Shown here one piece after another: positions 1-9,753 of a stretch of 64,000 nt of DNA. The notes under the pieces were generated by a model. It searched no databases and was not told the DNA's origin. It saw only the letters and a program-made list of their open reading frames with translations. Made by a program: the position numbers and the translations under genes. Each line of letters begins with the position of its first letter. Within the stretch, counting starts at the first letter, position 1. This stretch comes from Clostridia bacterium (GTDB taxonomy: Bacteria; Bacillota; Clostridia; Oscillospirales; Acutalibacteraceae), in contig JAFVTQ010000004.1 of the NCBI GenBank assembly GCA_017503135.1, forward strand, positions 310,001 through 374,000. Direction: 5' to 3'.

Positions 1-1302
1 GACTTAGAAAATGACAGTTATGAATTGCATATAAACGACACAATGATTGCAGGTAAGCAGGCAAACGATATCGATGCGGTTACTGTTCTTGTAGAAGAAG
101 GACCGGACGAAGTCCGCAAAATTATTGAGTATGGCGTTGAGTTTGACAAACGACCTGACGGGGAGTTGAATATGACTCTTGAGGGTGGTCATTGCAGACG
201 AAGAATTGTTCACCATAAAGACACAACTGGTGCTGAAATGGTTCGTGCAATGGTAGCTGAAGCGAAGACGCGTAAAAATATTACAATTATTGAAAATACA
301 CCTGTTTTCAAGCTTGCAAGAGTAAAAAGTGGTATCTGCGCTCATGTTCTCACAGATGACGGACAAGACCAGATTTTCTCTTCATATTGTGTTCTCGCAA
401 CAGGTGGTATTGGTCGAGTTTATAAATACACAACAAACCCAAAGGTTGCAACAGGTGACGGAATCCGTCTTGCATTTGAATTAGGTGCTCGAATTAAAGA
501 TTTAAGTTATGTTCAATTCCACCCAACTGCATTTAACTCTGACGACAACGAGCAGTTTTTAATTAGCGAAGCAGTTCGTGGTGAGGGTGCTTATCTTCTT
601 AACTGTAACAAAGAAAGGTTTATGCATCGATATGACGAAAGACTTGAACTTGCTCCCCGTGATGTGGTTTCAAAGTCGATTATTATTGAATCCCGTCGAA
701 CAGGTAGCAATAACTTCTATCTTGATATAACACACCGTGATAAAGAGTATCTCTTAAACCGTTTTCCTGGTATTCACAAAGGTTGTTTGCGATATAATGT
801 TGACATTACAAAGGATTTAATTCCAATTTTCCCTTGTCAGCATTATTTAATGGGTGGCATTGAAGTTGATTTGAACTCCCGCACAACAATTTCACGACTC
901 TATGCAGTTGGTGAGTGTTCAAATACAGGCGTTCACGGTAAAAACCGACTTGCAAGCAACTCACTTTTAGAAGCACTTGTATTCGGCAAACGTTGCGCAG
1001 ACGATATAATCCGTTGCATAGATATGAAATACCCTGAAGTCAAAGTTTGCGAAATCGAAAGTGAAGACCTTGACGGTGCACCACTTATGAAAGGTGTCCG
1101 CACAGAAATCCGCAACATTATGCAACGTTCATATTTCGTAATGCCTGCCAATGAAGATGCGGTAAGAAATGGTTATAAACGAGTTCGTGAAATTTTAACC
1201 CGACTTAAAAACGGTAAATTCAAAATTACTCCTGACTATTGTGAGGCATTAAGTCTTGCAACAGTTGCTTATATAATTCTCAAGGAGGTCAATGACCAAT
1301 GA
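1..1302 (+). CDS. nadB: L-aspartate oxidase, 3' part (5' end outside window)
   Basis: Oxidises L-aspartate to iminoaspartate with FAD, the first step of de novo NAD synthesis in the cytosol. The frame is open from base 1, so the gene begins upstream and the N-terminal FAD-binding GxGxxG is not visible. About 433 residues remain. Visible family motifs are EGGHCRRRIVHHKDTTG, VLATGGIGRVY, VQFHPTAF, SEAVRGEGAYLLN, CQHYLMGGIEVD and GVHGKNRLASNSLLE, the flavoprotein substrate-site series of the NadB/fumarate reductase/SdhA superfamily. The downstream nadC overlaps its last 4 bases, which favours NadB over a succinate dehydrogenase or fumarate reductase subunit. nadA is probably upstream but cannot be seen. 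Confidence 0.93.
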   Translation, partial: DLENDSYELHINDTMIAGKQANDIDAVTVLVEEGPDEVRKIIEYGVEFDKRPDGELNMTLEGGHCRRRIVHHKDTTGAEMVRAMVAEAKTRKNITIIENTPVFKLARVKSGICAHVLTDDGQDQIFSSYCVLATGGIGRVYKYTTNPKVATGDGIRLAFELGARIKDLSYVQFHPTAFNSDDNEQFLISEAVRGEGAYLLNCNKERFMHRYDERLELAPRDVVSKSIIIESRRTGSNNFYLDITHRDKEYLLNRFPGIHKGCLRYNVDITKDLIPIFPCQHYLMGGIEVDLNSRTTISRLYAVGECSNTGVHGKNRLASNSLLEALVFGKRCADDIIRCIDMKYPEVKVCEIESEDLDGAPLMKGVRTEIRNIMQRSYFVMPANEDAVRNGYKRVREILTRLKNGKFKITPDYCEALSLATVAYIILKEVNDQ

Positions 1303-2135
1303 AATTAAATCAGTTTTATGTAGATAATCTTATCAAGGAAGCAATCAGTGAAGATATTAACTATATCGATGTTTCAGCGGATTACTTAATCCCTGAAAAC
1401 CAGAGGAATGACTCATATTTTGTAGCAAAAGCAGACGGTATCCTTTGTGGTTTAAATATTGCAATGCGAGTTTTCACACTCCTTGACGACACTTTCACAT
1501 ACACAATTCATAAAAACGACGGTGACGAAGTTAAAGCAGGGGATTTAATCGTTGAATTCAACGGCAAAACTGCTTGCCTTTTGAAAGGTGAAAGAACAGC
1601 TCTTAACATTATTCAGCATATGTCAGGCATTGCAACTGCTACAAACAAAGCGGTTAAACTCTGTGAAGGTACAAACGCATCTGTAACAGATACAAGAAAA
1701 ACACTTCCTGGACTTCGTGCATTACAAAAATATGCAGTAGTTTGCGGTGGCGGTAAAAACCACAGATACAACCTTTCAGACGGTGCAATGCTTAAAGATA
1801 ACCACATTGACGCAGGTGGCGGAATTACAAATGCAGTTGCAATTCTCCGCTCAAAGCTTGGCCATATGGTTAAAATCGAAGTAGAAACAAGAAACTTTGA
1901 CGAAGTAAAAGAAGCAGTTGAGGCTGGTGCAGATATTATTATGCTTGATAATATGACAAACGCACAGATGGAAGAATGTGTGAAATATATTGATGGCAGA
2001 GCAAAAACAGAAGCATCAGGCAACATCACACTTGATAATATTGCAGAAGTTGCAAAAACAGGTGTTGATATTATTTCACTTGGTGCATTAACTCATTCTG
2101 TAAAAGCGTTCGACATCTCAATGAAAATGAAATAA
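1299..2135 (+). CDS. nadC: Nicotinate-nucleotide pyrophosphorylase (quinolinate phosphoribosyltransferase)
   Basis: Converts quinolinate plus PRPP to nicotinate mononucleotide, CO2 and PPi, joining the aspartate route to the NAD pool. The 278-residue length is typical. Recognisable segments are GERTALNIIQHMSGIAT near residue 90, TDTRKTLPGLR followed by QKYAVVCGGGKNHR (substrate-binding Arg/His/Lys), DGAMLKDNHI, and the C-terminal barrel strand IEVETRNFDEV. The ATG overlaps the end of nadB (ATGA type) with an AAGGAGG Shine-Dalgarno inside nadB, so the two genes are translationally coupled. Confidence 0.96.
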   Translation: MKLNQFYVDNLIKEAISEDINYIDVSADYLIPENQRNDSYFVAKADGILCGLNIAMRVFTLLDDTFTYTIHKNDGDEVKAGDLIVEFNGKTACLLKGERTALNIIQHMSGIATATNKAVKLCEGTNASVTDTRKTLPGLRALQKYAVVCGGGKNHRYNLSDGAMLKDNHIDAGGGITNAVAILRSKLGHMVKIEVETRNFDEVKEAVEAGADIIMLDNMTNAQMEECVKYIDGRAKTEASGNITLDNIAEVAKTGVDIISLGALTHSVKAFDISMKMK

Positions 2136-2139
2136 AAAT

Positions 2140-3384
2140 ATGAACTTTAATGAATCAGTAGAATATATCCATTCACTTTTAGCATTTGGAATAAAACCGG
2201 GACTTGAGCGTATTTCTATGCTTTTGGACTTGCTTGATAATCCGCAAGATAAACTGCAATTTGTACATATAGCGGGTACAAATGGCAAAGGCTCAACATC
2301 CACAATGATTTCCAATATGCTCATAGCAAGTGGCAAAAAAACAGGGCTTTTCACTTCGCCCTATGTCATTGATTTCTGCGAAAGATTTCAGATTGACGGC
2401 AAAAATATTGATAAAGATATTTTCGCAGAATGTGTAACAGAAGTCCGTGAAAAAATAGAAGAATTAAATAAAAAAGGTATAATTATTACAGAATTTGAAG
2501 CAATCACAGTTTCTGCATTTCTTTGCTTTTTAAAAGCAAAATGTGAATATGTAGTCCTTGAAGTTGGCCTTGGCGGTCGCTTTGATGCAACAAATGTAAT
2601 CAAAAATCCAAAAGCCGTTGTAATAACTTCAATTTCCCTTGACCATATTGCAATTTTAGGTGACACAATCGAGAAAATCGCCTTTGAAAAATGCGGAATA
2701 ATCAAAGAAAAGAGCTGTGTAATTACATCTTCAAATCAATGTGACGATGCTCTTAAAGTCATAAAAGAAACTTGCGAAAACAAAAATTGCAATCTTTTTA
2801 TTACAAACCCTCAAACTGAAATTTTTGACGATTCAATTTTCGGCACAGTTTTTGCTTATAACAATAATGTTTACAAAACAAAACTTACGGGTAATCATCA
2901 GATTGAAAATACAGTAAATGCAATAGAATGTGCAAAGGTGCTTGGATTAAATGAAATTGCAATAGCACAGGGCATTGAAAACACAAGAATGATTGCAAGA
3001 ATGGAAGTAATCGGTGAAAATCCACTTATAATCCGTGACGGTGGTCATAATGAGGGTTGTGCAAATGCACTTTATAATTTTCTCACAAAATATAAAGTAG
3101 AAAATATCAATATGCTCATAGGTCTAATGGCAGATAAAGATTGCGAAAGTTATGTGGGCAAAATCGCACCACTTTGCAAATCTGTTGTAACGGTTACACC
3201 AAGTAATCCACGAGCATTAGATAGTGAAAAACTAAAAGAAATCGCAGAAAAATACTGCAAAAATACAATATCCATAAATAGCCCGAAAGACGGGTACAAA
3301 TATATTTTTTCAAACACCAAAAAGGACGAAACAATACTCGTCTGTGGCTCATTCTATATGATGTCCGACATATTTGGGGAGTAG
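2140..3384 (+). CDS. folC: Folylpolyglutamate synthase / dihydrofolate synthase
   Basis: Adds L-glutamate to dihydropteroate and/or tetrahydrofolates using ATP. The 414-residue Mur-ligase-type protein has the P-loop GTNGKGSTST near residue 47, the Mg-site segment EVGLGGRFDATNVI, the SLDHIAILGDT loop, and the C-terminal ligase domain with IRDGGHNEGC. It starts 5 bases after nadC with no obvious strong Shine-Dalgarno, so it probably depends on readthrough of the nad transcript. Whether it has both activities cannot be read from sequence. Calls to UDP-Mur ligases are excluded by the folate-type omega-loop context. Confidence 0.92.
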   Translation: MNFNESVEYIHSLLAFGIKPGLERISMLLDLLDNPQDKLQFVHIAGTNGKGSTSTMISNMLIASGKKTGLFTSPYVIDFCERFQIDGKNIDKDIFAECVTEVREKIEELNKKGIIITEFEAITVSAFLCFLKAKCEYVVLEVGLGGRFDATNVIKNPKAVVITSISLDHIAILGDTIEKIAFEKCGIIKEKSCVITSSNQCDDALKVIKETCENKNCNLFITNPQTEIFDDSIFGTVFAYNNNVYKTKLTGNHQIENTVNAIECAKVLGLNEIAIAQGIENTRMIARMEVIGENPLIIRDGGHNEGCANALYNFLTKYKVENINMLIGLMADKDCESYVGKIAPLCKSVVTVTPSNPRALDSEKLKEIAEKYCKNTISINSPKDGYKYIFSNTKKDETILVCGSFYMMSDIFGE

Positions 3385-3397
3385 GGGGCAAAACCTT

Positions 3398-6300
3398 ATG
3401 CACAAAGATTTTATTGAAGACAGAATAAATGTGTTTCTTGAAGAATTTGAGAAACTCGTAATAAAAGAGAATATTCCAATTACAGATTTTCTCTATAAAG
3501 AGTGTGATTATAAACTCGATAACACATTACCTGAAATTGACGATAGTTTTACTCTTTTCACACCTTATATAAACCGTTGGGGTGGTAAAAAGGACAAGCA
3601 TGCTTGGTTTTATAATGAAATCAAAGTGCCTGAACATTGGAAAGGCGAAATTCAACTTGCAGTAGCAAGTGATGCTCGTCTTGGTTGGTGTGACATTAAC
3701 CCACAGTTTATAGCATTCGTTGACGAAAAACTTCAACAGGGTATTGACAAAAACCATCGCGAAGTATTCTTAACAAAAGGTACACATAAAGTTTATCTTT
3801 ATGCTTATTCAGGCAGTATTCATGACGAATACGTTGATTTTGTTACAAATCTTCAACTTATTGACGCTAAAACAAAACAACTTTATTACGATATAAAAGT
3901 GCCTTTTGAAATTCTCGAATTTGAAGACCAGAATTCAAGAAACTATTTTGAAATTAAAAAGCATCTTAATAATGCTCTTAACTTTATTGATATGCGTTCA
4001 CCATATTCTGACGAATATTACGCATCACTCGACAAGGCTATCGACTATCTTAAAACAGAATTTTATGGTAAATATTGCCGTAAGGGTGATGTTTTCGCAT
4101 TCTGTATTGGTCACACTCATATTGACGTTGCGTGGGAATGGACACTTGCACAGACTCGTGAAAAGATTCTTCGTTCATTCTCTACTGTGTTGGCACTTAT
4201 GAAAAAGTACCCTGAGTATAAGTTTATGTCAAGCCAACCACAACTTTATAAATATCTCAAAATGGATGCCCCTGAACTCTACGAAGAAGTTAAGGAAATG
4301 GTACGTCTTGGTCGTTGGGAAGTCGAAGGTGGTATGTGGGTTGAAGCCGACTGTAACCTTTGCAGTGGTGAGAGCCTTGTCCGTCAGTTTATCTATGGCA
4401 AACGTTTTATGAAAGATGAGTTCGGCGTTGACAGTAAAATCCTTTGGTTGCCTGACGTTTTCGGCTATTCAGCGGCATTACCACAGATTTTGCAAAAGAG
4501 TGGTATTGATAAATTCGTAACATCAAAAATCGGTTGGAACGAAATGAACAAAATGCCTTATGATACATTCATTTGGCACGGAATAGACAACACCCCTGTC
4601 TTTACTCACTTTATGACTGCACAGGATAAGCATAGGGGAGTAGAACCTGCAACAAATGTTACATATAATGCAAAACTCAATGCAAATCAGCTTCGCGGTG
4701 CTTATGACCGTTATCAGCAAAAAGACCTTTATGACAATGTTCTGATTACATTCGGTTTCGGTGACGGTGGTGGCGGACCTTATGCAAAAGATTTAGAATA
4801 TTTTGATAGATTAAAGCACGGTATTCCAGGCACTTCCACACCAATTATGGCATATTCAGGTGAATTCTTTGATGACATCAAGTCAAAGACAGAGAATAAC
4901 CCTAAAATCCCACATTGGAACGGCGAACTCTATCTTGAATTCCACCGCGGTACATATACTTCTCAAGCAAAGAACAAGAGATATAATCGTAAATCTGAAT
5001 TTATGTTCCAGAGAGCAGAAACATTGTCACTTATTGACGAGCATCTCAATGGTTACAAATATCGCAAAGAAGATATGATGAATGCTTGGGAAACAATTCT
5101 TCTCAACCAATTCCACGATATTATTCCTGGTTCTTCAATTAAAGAAGTTTATGAAGTGTCACATAAGCAGTATGAAGAAATCGGTGCAGTTGGTAATGAA
5201 ATCATTAACGACACAACAAGCGATATTGCTAATAATGTGGAAGCCGTTGACGGCTATGTTGTGTTCAACCCACATTCATTCACAAATAGCGGTGCAGTTG
5301 AAATTGATGGTAAATGGTATTATGCCGAGAATATTCCTGCAAAGGGCTATAAGGTAATTAACCCAACTGCACAGACAAGCAAAATCACAGTTACTGAAAA
5401 CTCAATGGAGAATGATTTCTTCCGTTTAACTCTTGACGAAAAGGGAACATTCACAAGCATATATGACAAGAGAAATAACCGTGAAGTTCTCAAAAAGGGC
5501 ACACGTGGTAATGTGATTACCGCTTATGAAGATTACCCAAGAGAATATGATAACTGGGAAATAAGCAGTTATTATACAGAAAAGCATTGGGAAGCAGACC
5601 AAGTTGAAAGTGTTGAAATTCTTAACGAAGGTGAGCGTGCAGGTCTTAAAATCACAAAGAAATTTAAGAACAGCACTATCGTTCAGAATATCTACCTTTA
5701 CAACAATATTGACAAGATTGATTTTGAAACAAATATTGATTGGAAAGAATCACATCTTATTCTCAAAACTGCATTCCCTGTGGATGTTAACACAAACAAG
5801 GCAACTTATGATATTCAGTTTGGTTCAGTTGAAAGACCAACTCATAAGAATACAAGCTGGGATGCAGCACGATTTGAAGTTTGTGCTCATAAATATTGTG
5901 ACTTGTCAGAATACGGTTATGGCGTAAGTTTAATTAATGACTGTAAATATGGTCATGCAATTCACGATGGTGTAATGAGCCTTACTCTCCTTAAATGCGG
6001 TACATTCCCTGACCCTGATGCAGATAAATGTGAACACTATTTCACATATTCACTTTATCCACACGCAGGGGATTACAGAGAAGCAGGTACAATCAAGAAA
6101 GCCTATGACCTTAATATTCCAATGGTTTGCGTAAAAGCAGGGAATAACAAGGGCAACCTTGCAAATGAGTTCTCATTCTTCACAGTTGACCAAGACAACG
6201 TAATCTTTGAAACTGCAAAGAAAGCAGAAAAAGAAGATACAATCATTCTTCGTGGTTGTGAGTATTACAATAAGCGTACAACTGCAAATGTAAAATTCGG

Positions 6301-6439
6301 CTTCCCAATTAAAAAAGCATACCTTTGCGATATGCTTGAAAATAATATTTCAGAATTTGAAGTTACAGATAACACAATCGCAGTTGACTTCAAACCATTT
6401 GAAATAAATACAATAAAAATTATAAAACAAAAGGGGTAA
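3398..6439 (+). CDS. Glycoside hydrolase family 38 alpha-mannosidase
   Basis: Retaining exo-alpha-mannosidase, likely acting on mannose-containing glycans or N-glycan fragments. The start is the ATG at 3398, 8 bases after a GGGGG ribosome site; an in-frame TTG at 3374 lies inside folC and has no site. The 1013 residues follow the GH38 plan: metal-binding HTHIDVAWEW at about 239-248, WLPDVFGYSAALPQI with the predicted nucleophile Asp near 353, GFGDGGGGP near 455, QFHDIIPGSSI in the middle domain, then beta-sandwich domains. No signal peptide is visible, so the enzyme is probably cytoplasmic and works on imported oligosaccharides. No transporter sits next to it; its neighbours are folC and mscS. 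Confidence 0.93.
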   Translation: MHKDFIEDRINVFLEEFEKLVIKENIPITDFLYKECDYKLDNTLPEIDDSFTLFTPYINRWGGKKDKHAWFYNEIKVPEHWKGEIQLAVASDARLGWCDINPQFIAFVDEKLQQGIDKNHREVFLTKGTHKVYLYAYSGSIHDEYVDFVTNLQLIDAKTKQLYYDIKVPFEILEFEDQNSRNYFEIKKHLNNALNFIDMRSPYSDEYYASLDKAIDYLKTEFYGKYCRKGDVFAFCIGHTHIDVAWEWTLAQTREKILRSFSTVLALMKKYPEYKFMSSQPQLYKYLKMDAPELYEEVKEMVRLGRWEVEGGMWVEADCNLCSGESLVRQFIYGKRFMKDEFGVDSKILWLPDVFGYSAALPQILQKSGIDKFVTSKIGWNEMNKMPYDTFIWHGIDNTPVFTHFMTAQDKHRGVEPATNVTYNAKLNANQLRGAYDRYQQKDLYDNVLITFGFGDGGGGPYAKDLEYFDRLKHGIPGTSTPIMAYSGEFFDDIKSKTENNPKIPHWNGELYLEFHRGTYTSQAKNKRYNRKSEFMFQRAETLSLIDEHLNGYKYRKEDMMNAWETILLNQFHDIIPGSSIKEVYEVSHKQYEEIGAVGNEIINDTTSDIANNVEAVDGYVVFNPHSFTNSGAVEIDGKWYYAENIPAKGYKVINPTAQTSKITVTENSMENDFFRLTLDEKGTFTSIYDKRNNREVLKKGTRGNVITAYEDYPREYDNWEISSYYTEKHWEADQVESVEILNEGERAGLKITKKFKNSTIVQNIYLYNNIDKIDFETNIDWKESHLILKTAFPVDVNTNKATYDIQFGSVERPTHKNTSWDAARFEVCAHKYCDLSEYGYGVSLINDCKYGHAIHDGVMSLTLLKCGTFPDPDADKCEHYFTYSLYPHAGDYREAGTIKKAYDLNIPMVCVKAGNNKGNLANEFSFFTVDQDNVIFETAKKAEKEDTIILRGCEYYNKRTTANVKFGFPIKKAYLCDMLENNISEFEVTDNTIAVDFKPFEINTIKIIKQKG

Positions 6440-6444
6440 TTAAA

Positions 6445-7266
6445 ATGGATTTTAAGTTCGATTTACAAAGCATTGTTGACAAATTGATTGAACTTGCAAC
6501 ATCAATGGGCTTGAAACTTTTGGCAGCAATTATACTTGTTATTGTTGCGTTAAAGGGTATTAAATGGCTCAAAAAATGGATTAGAACATCTAATAAACTT
6601 GATAAAGTTGACAGCAGTCTTCGTTCGTTTATGATAAGCTTTTCAAGTGTTGTTCTTTACATTGTTATTTTCATTACAGTTGCAATGATTCTTGGTGTAC
6701 CAACAACATCATTTATCACAGTTTTGGCATCTTGTGGTGTTGCAATCGGTCTTGCGTTACAGGGTTCACTCTCAAACTTTGCCGGTGGCATAATGATTTT
6801 GTTATTCAAACCTTTCAAAGTGGGCGATTATATTGAAGCAGTTGGCGAAGCGGGTGTTGTAACAGAAATTTCAGTTGTTTATACAGAAATTCTCACACTT
6901 GATAACAAACGAATCACAATTCCTAACGGTACACTCACAAACTCAGTAATTGAAAATTATTCTTCAGAAGATTTGCGTCGAGTTGACCTTACATTCAACA
7001 CAGCTTATGATTGTGATATGGAAACAGTTAAAAAGGTTATTTCAAAGGTTATTGAAGAAAATCCAATGGCTCTTAAAAATCCTGCACCATTTGTACGTCT
7101 TTCTGCTCATAACGAAAGCGCACTTACATATACAGTTCGTATCTGGTGTAAAAACGCAGATTATTGGGATGTGAATTTTGATACTATTGAGAATGTTAAA
7201 AAAGCATTTGACGAAAACGGAATTAAAATTCCATATAACCAAATTGATGTTCACATTGATAAATGA
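6445..7266 (+). CDS. mscS: Small-conductance mechanosensitive channel (MscS family)
   Basis: Membrane tension-gated channel protecting against hypo-osmotic shock. The 273 residues contain three hydrophobic segments (about 15-38, 58-80 and 85-115). The pore helix is Gly/Ala-rich (GVAIGLALQGSLSNFAGG) and runs into FKPFKVGDYIEA, the start of the cytosolic beta domain. It begins 5 bases after the mannosidase with GGGG as ribosome site, and a strong bidirectional terminator follows. It is of minimal MscS length with no extra N-terminal sensor domain. Confidence 0.94.
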   Translation: MDFKFDLQSIVDKLIELATSMGLKLLAAIILVIVALKGIKWLKKWIRTSNKLDKVDSSLRSFMISFSSVVLYIVIFITVAMILGVPTTSFITVLASCGVAIGLALQGSLSNFAGGIMILLFKPFKVGDYIEAVGEAGVVTEISVVYTEILTLDNKRITIPNGTLTNSVIENYSSEDLRRVDLTFNTAYDCDMETVKKVISKVIEENPMALKNPAPFVRLSAHNESALTYTVRIWCKNADYWDVNFDTIENVKKAFDENGIKIPYNQIDVHIDK

Positions 7267-7273
7267 ACAAAAA

Positions 7274-7299
7274 AAAAGGGACGAAAAATCGTCCCTTTT
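7274..7299. terminator. Bidirectional intrinsic terminator between mscS and prs
   Basis: Perfect hairpin AAAAGGGACGA / TCGTCCCTTTT with an AAAA loop. The A-run on one side and T-run on the other allow it to end both the plus-strand mscS transcript and the minus-strand prs transcript. Confidence 0.9.
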
Positions 7300-7312
7300 A
7301 ATTTTTATATTC

Positions 7313-8482
7313 TTATTTAATTCCTGCTTTTTTGAGAAGAACTTCAATTTTATCAGCTGGGTCAAGAAGCTTGCTGACTGATTTGTCGTGGTTAAGTGTG
7401 TCGATAATATATGAAAGATATTTTGAAAGTTCAACTTCGCAATACCATTCGCGTTTTTTGAGTTCAGGCATTCTGTAAACAAGGTTTGTTGTGAATACCT
7501 TATCGAAAAGACCATCACGATAAGCCTTGTCAAAATTATCAAGACCTGCATTGAAAAGACCAAATGCAGAGAAAATGAAGACTCTGTTTGCACCAAGTTC
7601 TTTAAGCTTCTTTGAAACATCAAGCATTGATTCACCAGATGAAATCATATCATCGATAATCATAACATCTTTGCCTTCAACATTTGAACCAAGGAAAGAG
7701 TGTTCAACGATTGGGTTTCTACCGTCAACGATTCTTGAATAGTCACGGCGTTTGTAGAACATACCAAGGTCAAGACCTAAATAGTTTGAATACAACATAC
7801 AACGGCTCATAGCACCCTCGTCAGGTGAGATAATCATTGTGTTTTCTTTGTCAAGTTTAAGGTTGTCAACATTGTTTACAAGAGCTTTAATCATCTGATA
7901 AGCAGGAGAAATGCTTTCAAAACCATTAAGAGGAATTGCGTTTTGAACACGAGCATCGTGAGCATCAAAAGTGATGATGTTGTCAACACCCATTGAAAGA
8001 CAGAGTTCCTGAAGCATGACTGCACAGTCAAGAGATTCTCTTGAAGAACGCTTGTGCTGTCTTCCTTCATAAAGCATTGGCATAATAACTGTGATTGTCT
8101 TTGCCTTACCGCCGATAGCAGAGATTGCTCTTTTAAGGTTAGCATAATGGTCATCAGGACTCATTGGAACTGTCTGACCGTACATTTTATAAGTAATGCC
8201 GTGGTTAAAAGCATCAATGAGAATATAAATGTCATATCCGCGAACTGATTCGTGAAGAGTACATTTGCCTTCACCAGTACCAAAACGAGGGAAAGAAGCA
8301 TTGAGAATATATGTTTCTCTTTCATAACCTGAAAAAGCGATTGACGCTTTGTGTTCTGAATCTTGCTGTGAACGCCATTTTACAAGATAACGGTCAATCT
8401 TTTCAGCCATTTCTTCGCATCCCGGTAAAGCAATAATACCGAGAGGCCCGTTTGGTATTGTGGTAATTTCTCTGTCTGCCAT
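7313..8482 (-). CDS. prs: Ribose-phosphate pyrophosphokinase, long divergent form
   Basis: Makes PRPP from ribose-5-phosphate and ATP. At 389 residues it is about 70 longer than the usual 310-320 and is divergent. The PRPP-binding loop is clear (VMIIDDMISSGESM, about residues 273-286), as are the flexible catalytic-loop equivalent KRRDYSRIVDGRNPI and the FDAHDARVQNAIP region replacing the usual DLHADQIQGFF. The canonical YARQDR segment reads MLYEGRQHKR. Many Clostridia carry such a long paralogue beside a standard Prs, so the activity is inferred. A CGGAGG ribosome site precedes the ATG. Confidence 0.85.
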   Translation of the reverse strand: MADREITTIPNGPLGIIALPGCEEMAEKIDRYLVKWRSQQDSEHKASIAFSGYERETYILNASFPRFGTGEGKCTLHESVRGYDIYILIDAFNHGITYKMYGQTVPMSPDDHYANLKRAISAIGGKAKTITVIMPMLYEGRQHKRSSRESLDCAVMLQELCLSMGVDNIITFDAHDARVQNAIPLNGFESISPAYQMIKALVNNVDNLKLDKENTMIISPDEGAMSRCMLYSNYLGLDLGMFYKRRDYSRIVDGRNPIVEHSFLGSNVEGKDVMIIDDMISSGESMLDVSKKLKELGANRVFIFSAFGLFNAGLDNFDKAYRDGLFDKVFTTNLVYRMPELKKREWYCEVELSKYLSYIIDTLNHDKSVSKLLDPADKIEVLLKKAGIK

Positions 8483-8533
8483 AATTTAACCTCCGAAATC
8501 TCAAAAAACAATATGTGAATAATTTATATTTAT

Positions 8534-8561
8534 ATTCTACTATATTTTGTGGTTTTTGCAA
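8534..8561 (-). promoter_or_regulatory. Putative sigma-A promoter of prs
   Basis: On the minus strand, TTGCAA (8556-8561) and TAGAAT (8534-8539) are separated by 16 bases, about 50 bases upstream of the prs ATG. Confidence 0.5.
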
Positions 8562-8586
8562 TAGTAATCGACAAAAAAAATAAAAT

Positions 8587-9753
8587 TTAGTTAAAAGAGT
8601 GGTCTATTGTGATAACGGTGAAAAATCTTTCGTCTATTTTGCTCAAATTTTGATTAATCTTGTTGATAATTTCTTCGTGACTATTTTTGTGATTGTGTTG
8701 AAGAACAATATCAAAAATGAGATTTGTGTGAGTTGGACCTTCAACAACACGAAAATCGTGAATTGAAAGAGTATCATCAATTTTTCTGACAATATCACTT
8801 GTCATTTGTCGCAAAGCATTGATTCTCTCATCGTCAACAATAATAGGGTCCATATGAATTGAGATAAGAAGCCCCATTTCATTCATAATGTCACGCTCAA
8901 TAAGGTCGATTACATCATGAGCTTCCATAATGTCAATATTAGCAGGCACTTCTGCGTGAGCTGATGCAAAACGACGACTTGGACCATAATCATGAACAAT
9001 CAAATCATGCACACCAACAACGTGGTCATAAGATAAAATCTTGTTTTCAATCATCTGGACATATTCTTTTTCAGGTGGATTACCAAGCAAAACACCTAAA
9101 GTATCTTTTGAAATATTGAAGCCGGCAAGAAGAATAAAGCCTGCAACAATAGTACCAAGATAACCGTCAATAGCAATTTCAGAAAATGCAGAAACGATAA
9201 TTGAAAGAGCAGCAACACTTGTTGCCAAACAGTCACTGAAGCAGTCCTTCATAACTGCCATCATAGGTGCAGAATTAATCTTTTTACCAAGCTTTTTATT
9301 AAACATTCCAAGCCAGAGCTTAGCAAAAATACTTACAACAAGAATGATTAATGCTACCCAGTTAAACTTGACGGGGACAGGGTTTATAATTTTATCAATA
9401 GAACTTTTCAAAAGCTCAAAGCCCATAAGAAAAACAAGCACAGCAACAGCTAAAGCAGATATGTATTCAAGTCTGCCGTGACCGTAAGGATGCCCTTTAT
9501 CAGCGGGCTTTGCAGAAAGCTTTACACCTGCAAGAGAAACGATAGATGAACCTGCGTCAGACAAGTTGTTGATAGCGTCAGCAGTAACAGAAATACTACC
9601 AGAAATCATACCAGCAAAATATTTAATCGCTGCAAGTAAAAGGTTAACAACGATGCCAGTAGTACTACCCAATGTACCATAAGCTGTGCGCACAGAAGTT
9701 TCTTTTGTGTTTTCACTGTCACGAATAAATAATTTTATGAGTAACGCTGTCAA
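8587..9753 (-). CDS. Cation diffusion facilitator, probable divalent metal (Mn/Fe/Zn) exporter
   Basis: Inner-membrane metal:proton antiporter. The 388 residues begin with a six-TM domain. The TM2 metal site reads DAINNLSDAG (NxxxD) and TM5 reads KDCFSDCLAT (DxxxD). An N-D/D-D site is associated with manganese-type CDFs rather than the HxxxD zinc type, so Mn2+ is my preferred but unproven substrate. A cytosolic domain with several His (HVVGVHDLIVHDYG, SAHAEVPANI) follows, plus an additional C-terminal domain that makes the protein longer than the usual 300. It overlaps the upstream tetR gene by 4 bases, so regulator and exporter are co-transcribed. Confidence 0.9.
   Translation of the reverse strand: MTALLIKLFIRDSENTKETSVRTAYGTLGSTTGIVVNLLLAAIKYFAGMISGSISVTADAINNLSDAGSSIVSLAGVKLSAKPADKGHPYGHGRLEYISALAVAVLVFLMGFELLKSSIDKIINPVPVKFNWVALIILVVSIFAKLWLGMFNKKLGKKINSAPMMAVMKDCFSDCLATSVAALSIIVSAFSEIAIDGYLGTIVAGFILLAGFNISKDTLGVLLGNPPEKEYVQMIENKILSYDHVVGVHDLIVHDYGPSRRFASAHAEVPANIDIMEAHDVIDLIERDIMNEMGLLISIHMDPIIVDDERINALRQMTSDIVRKIDDTLSIHDFRVVEGPTHTNLIFDIVLQHNHKNSHEEIINKINQNLSKIDERFFTVITIDHSFN

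Noticed and set aside
1613..2029. 138-codon minus-strand frame in nadC
   Set aside because: Antisense shadow of nadC; no homologous pattern.
7042..7635. 197-codon minus-strand frame across the mscS end and the prs 3' end
   Set aside because: It runs through a bidirectional terminator and antisense to mscS, with no ribosome site or domain.
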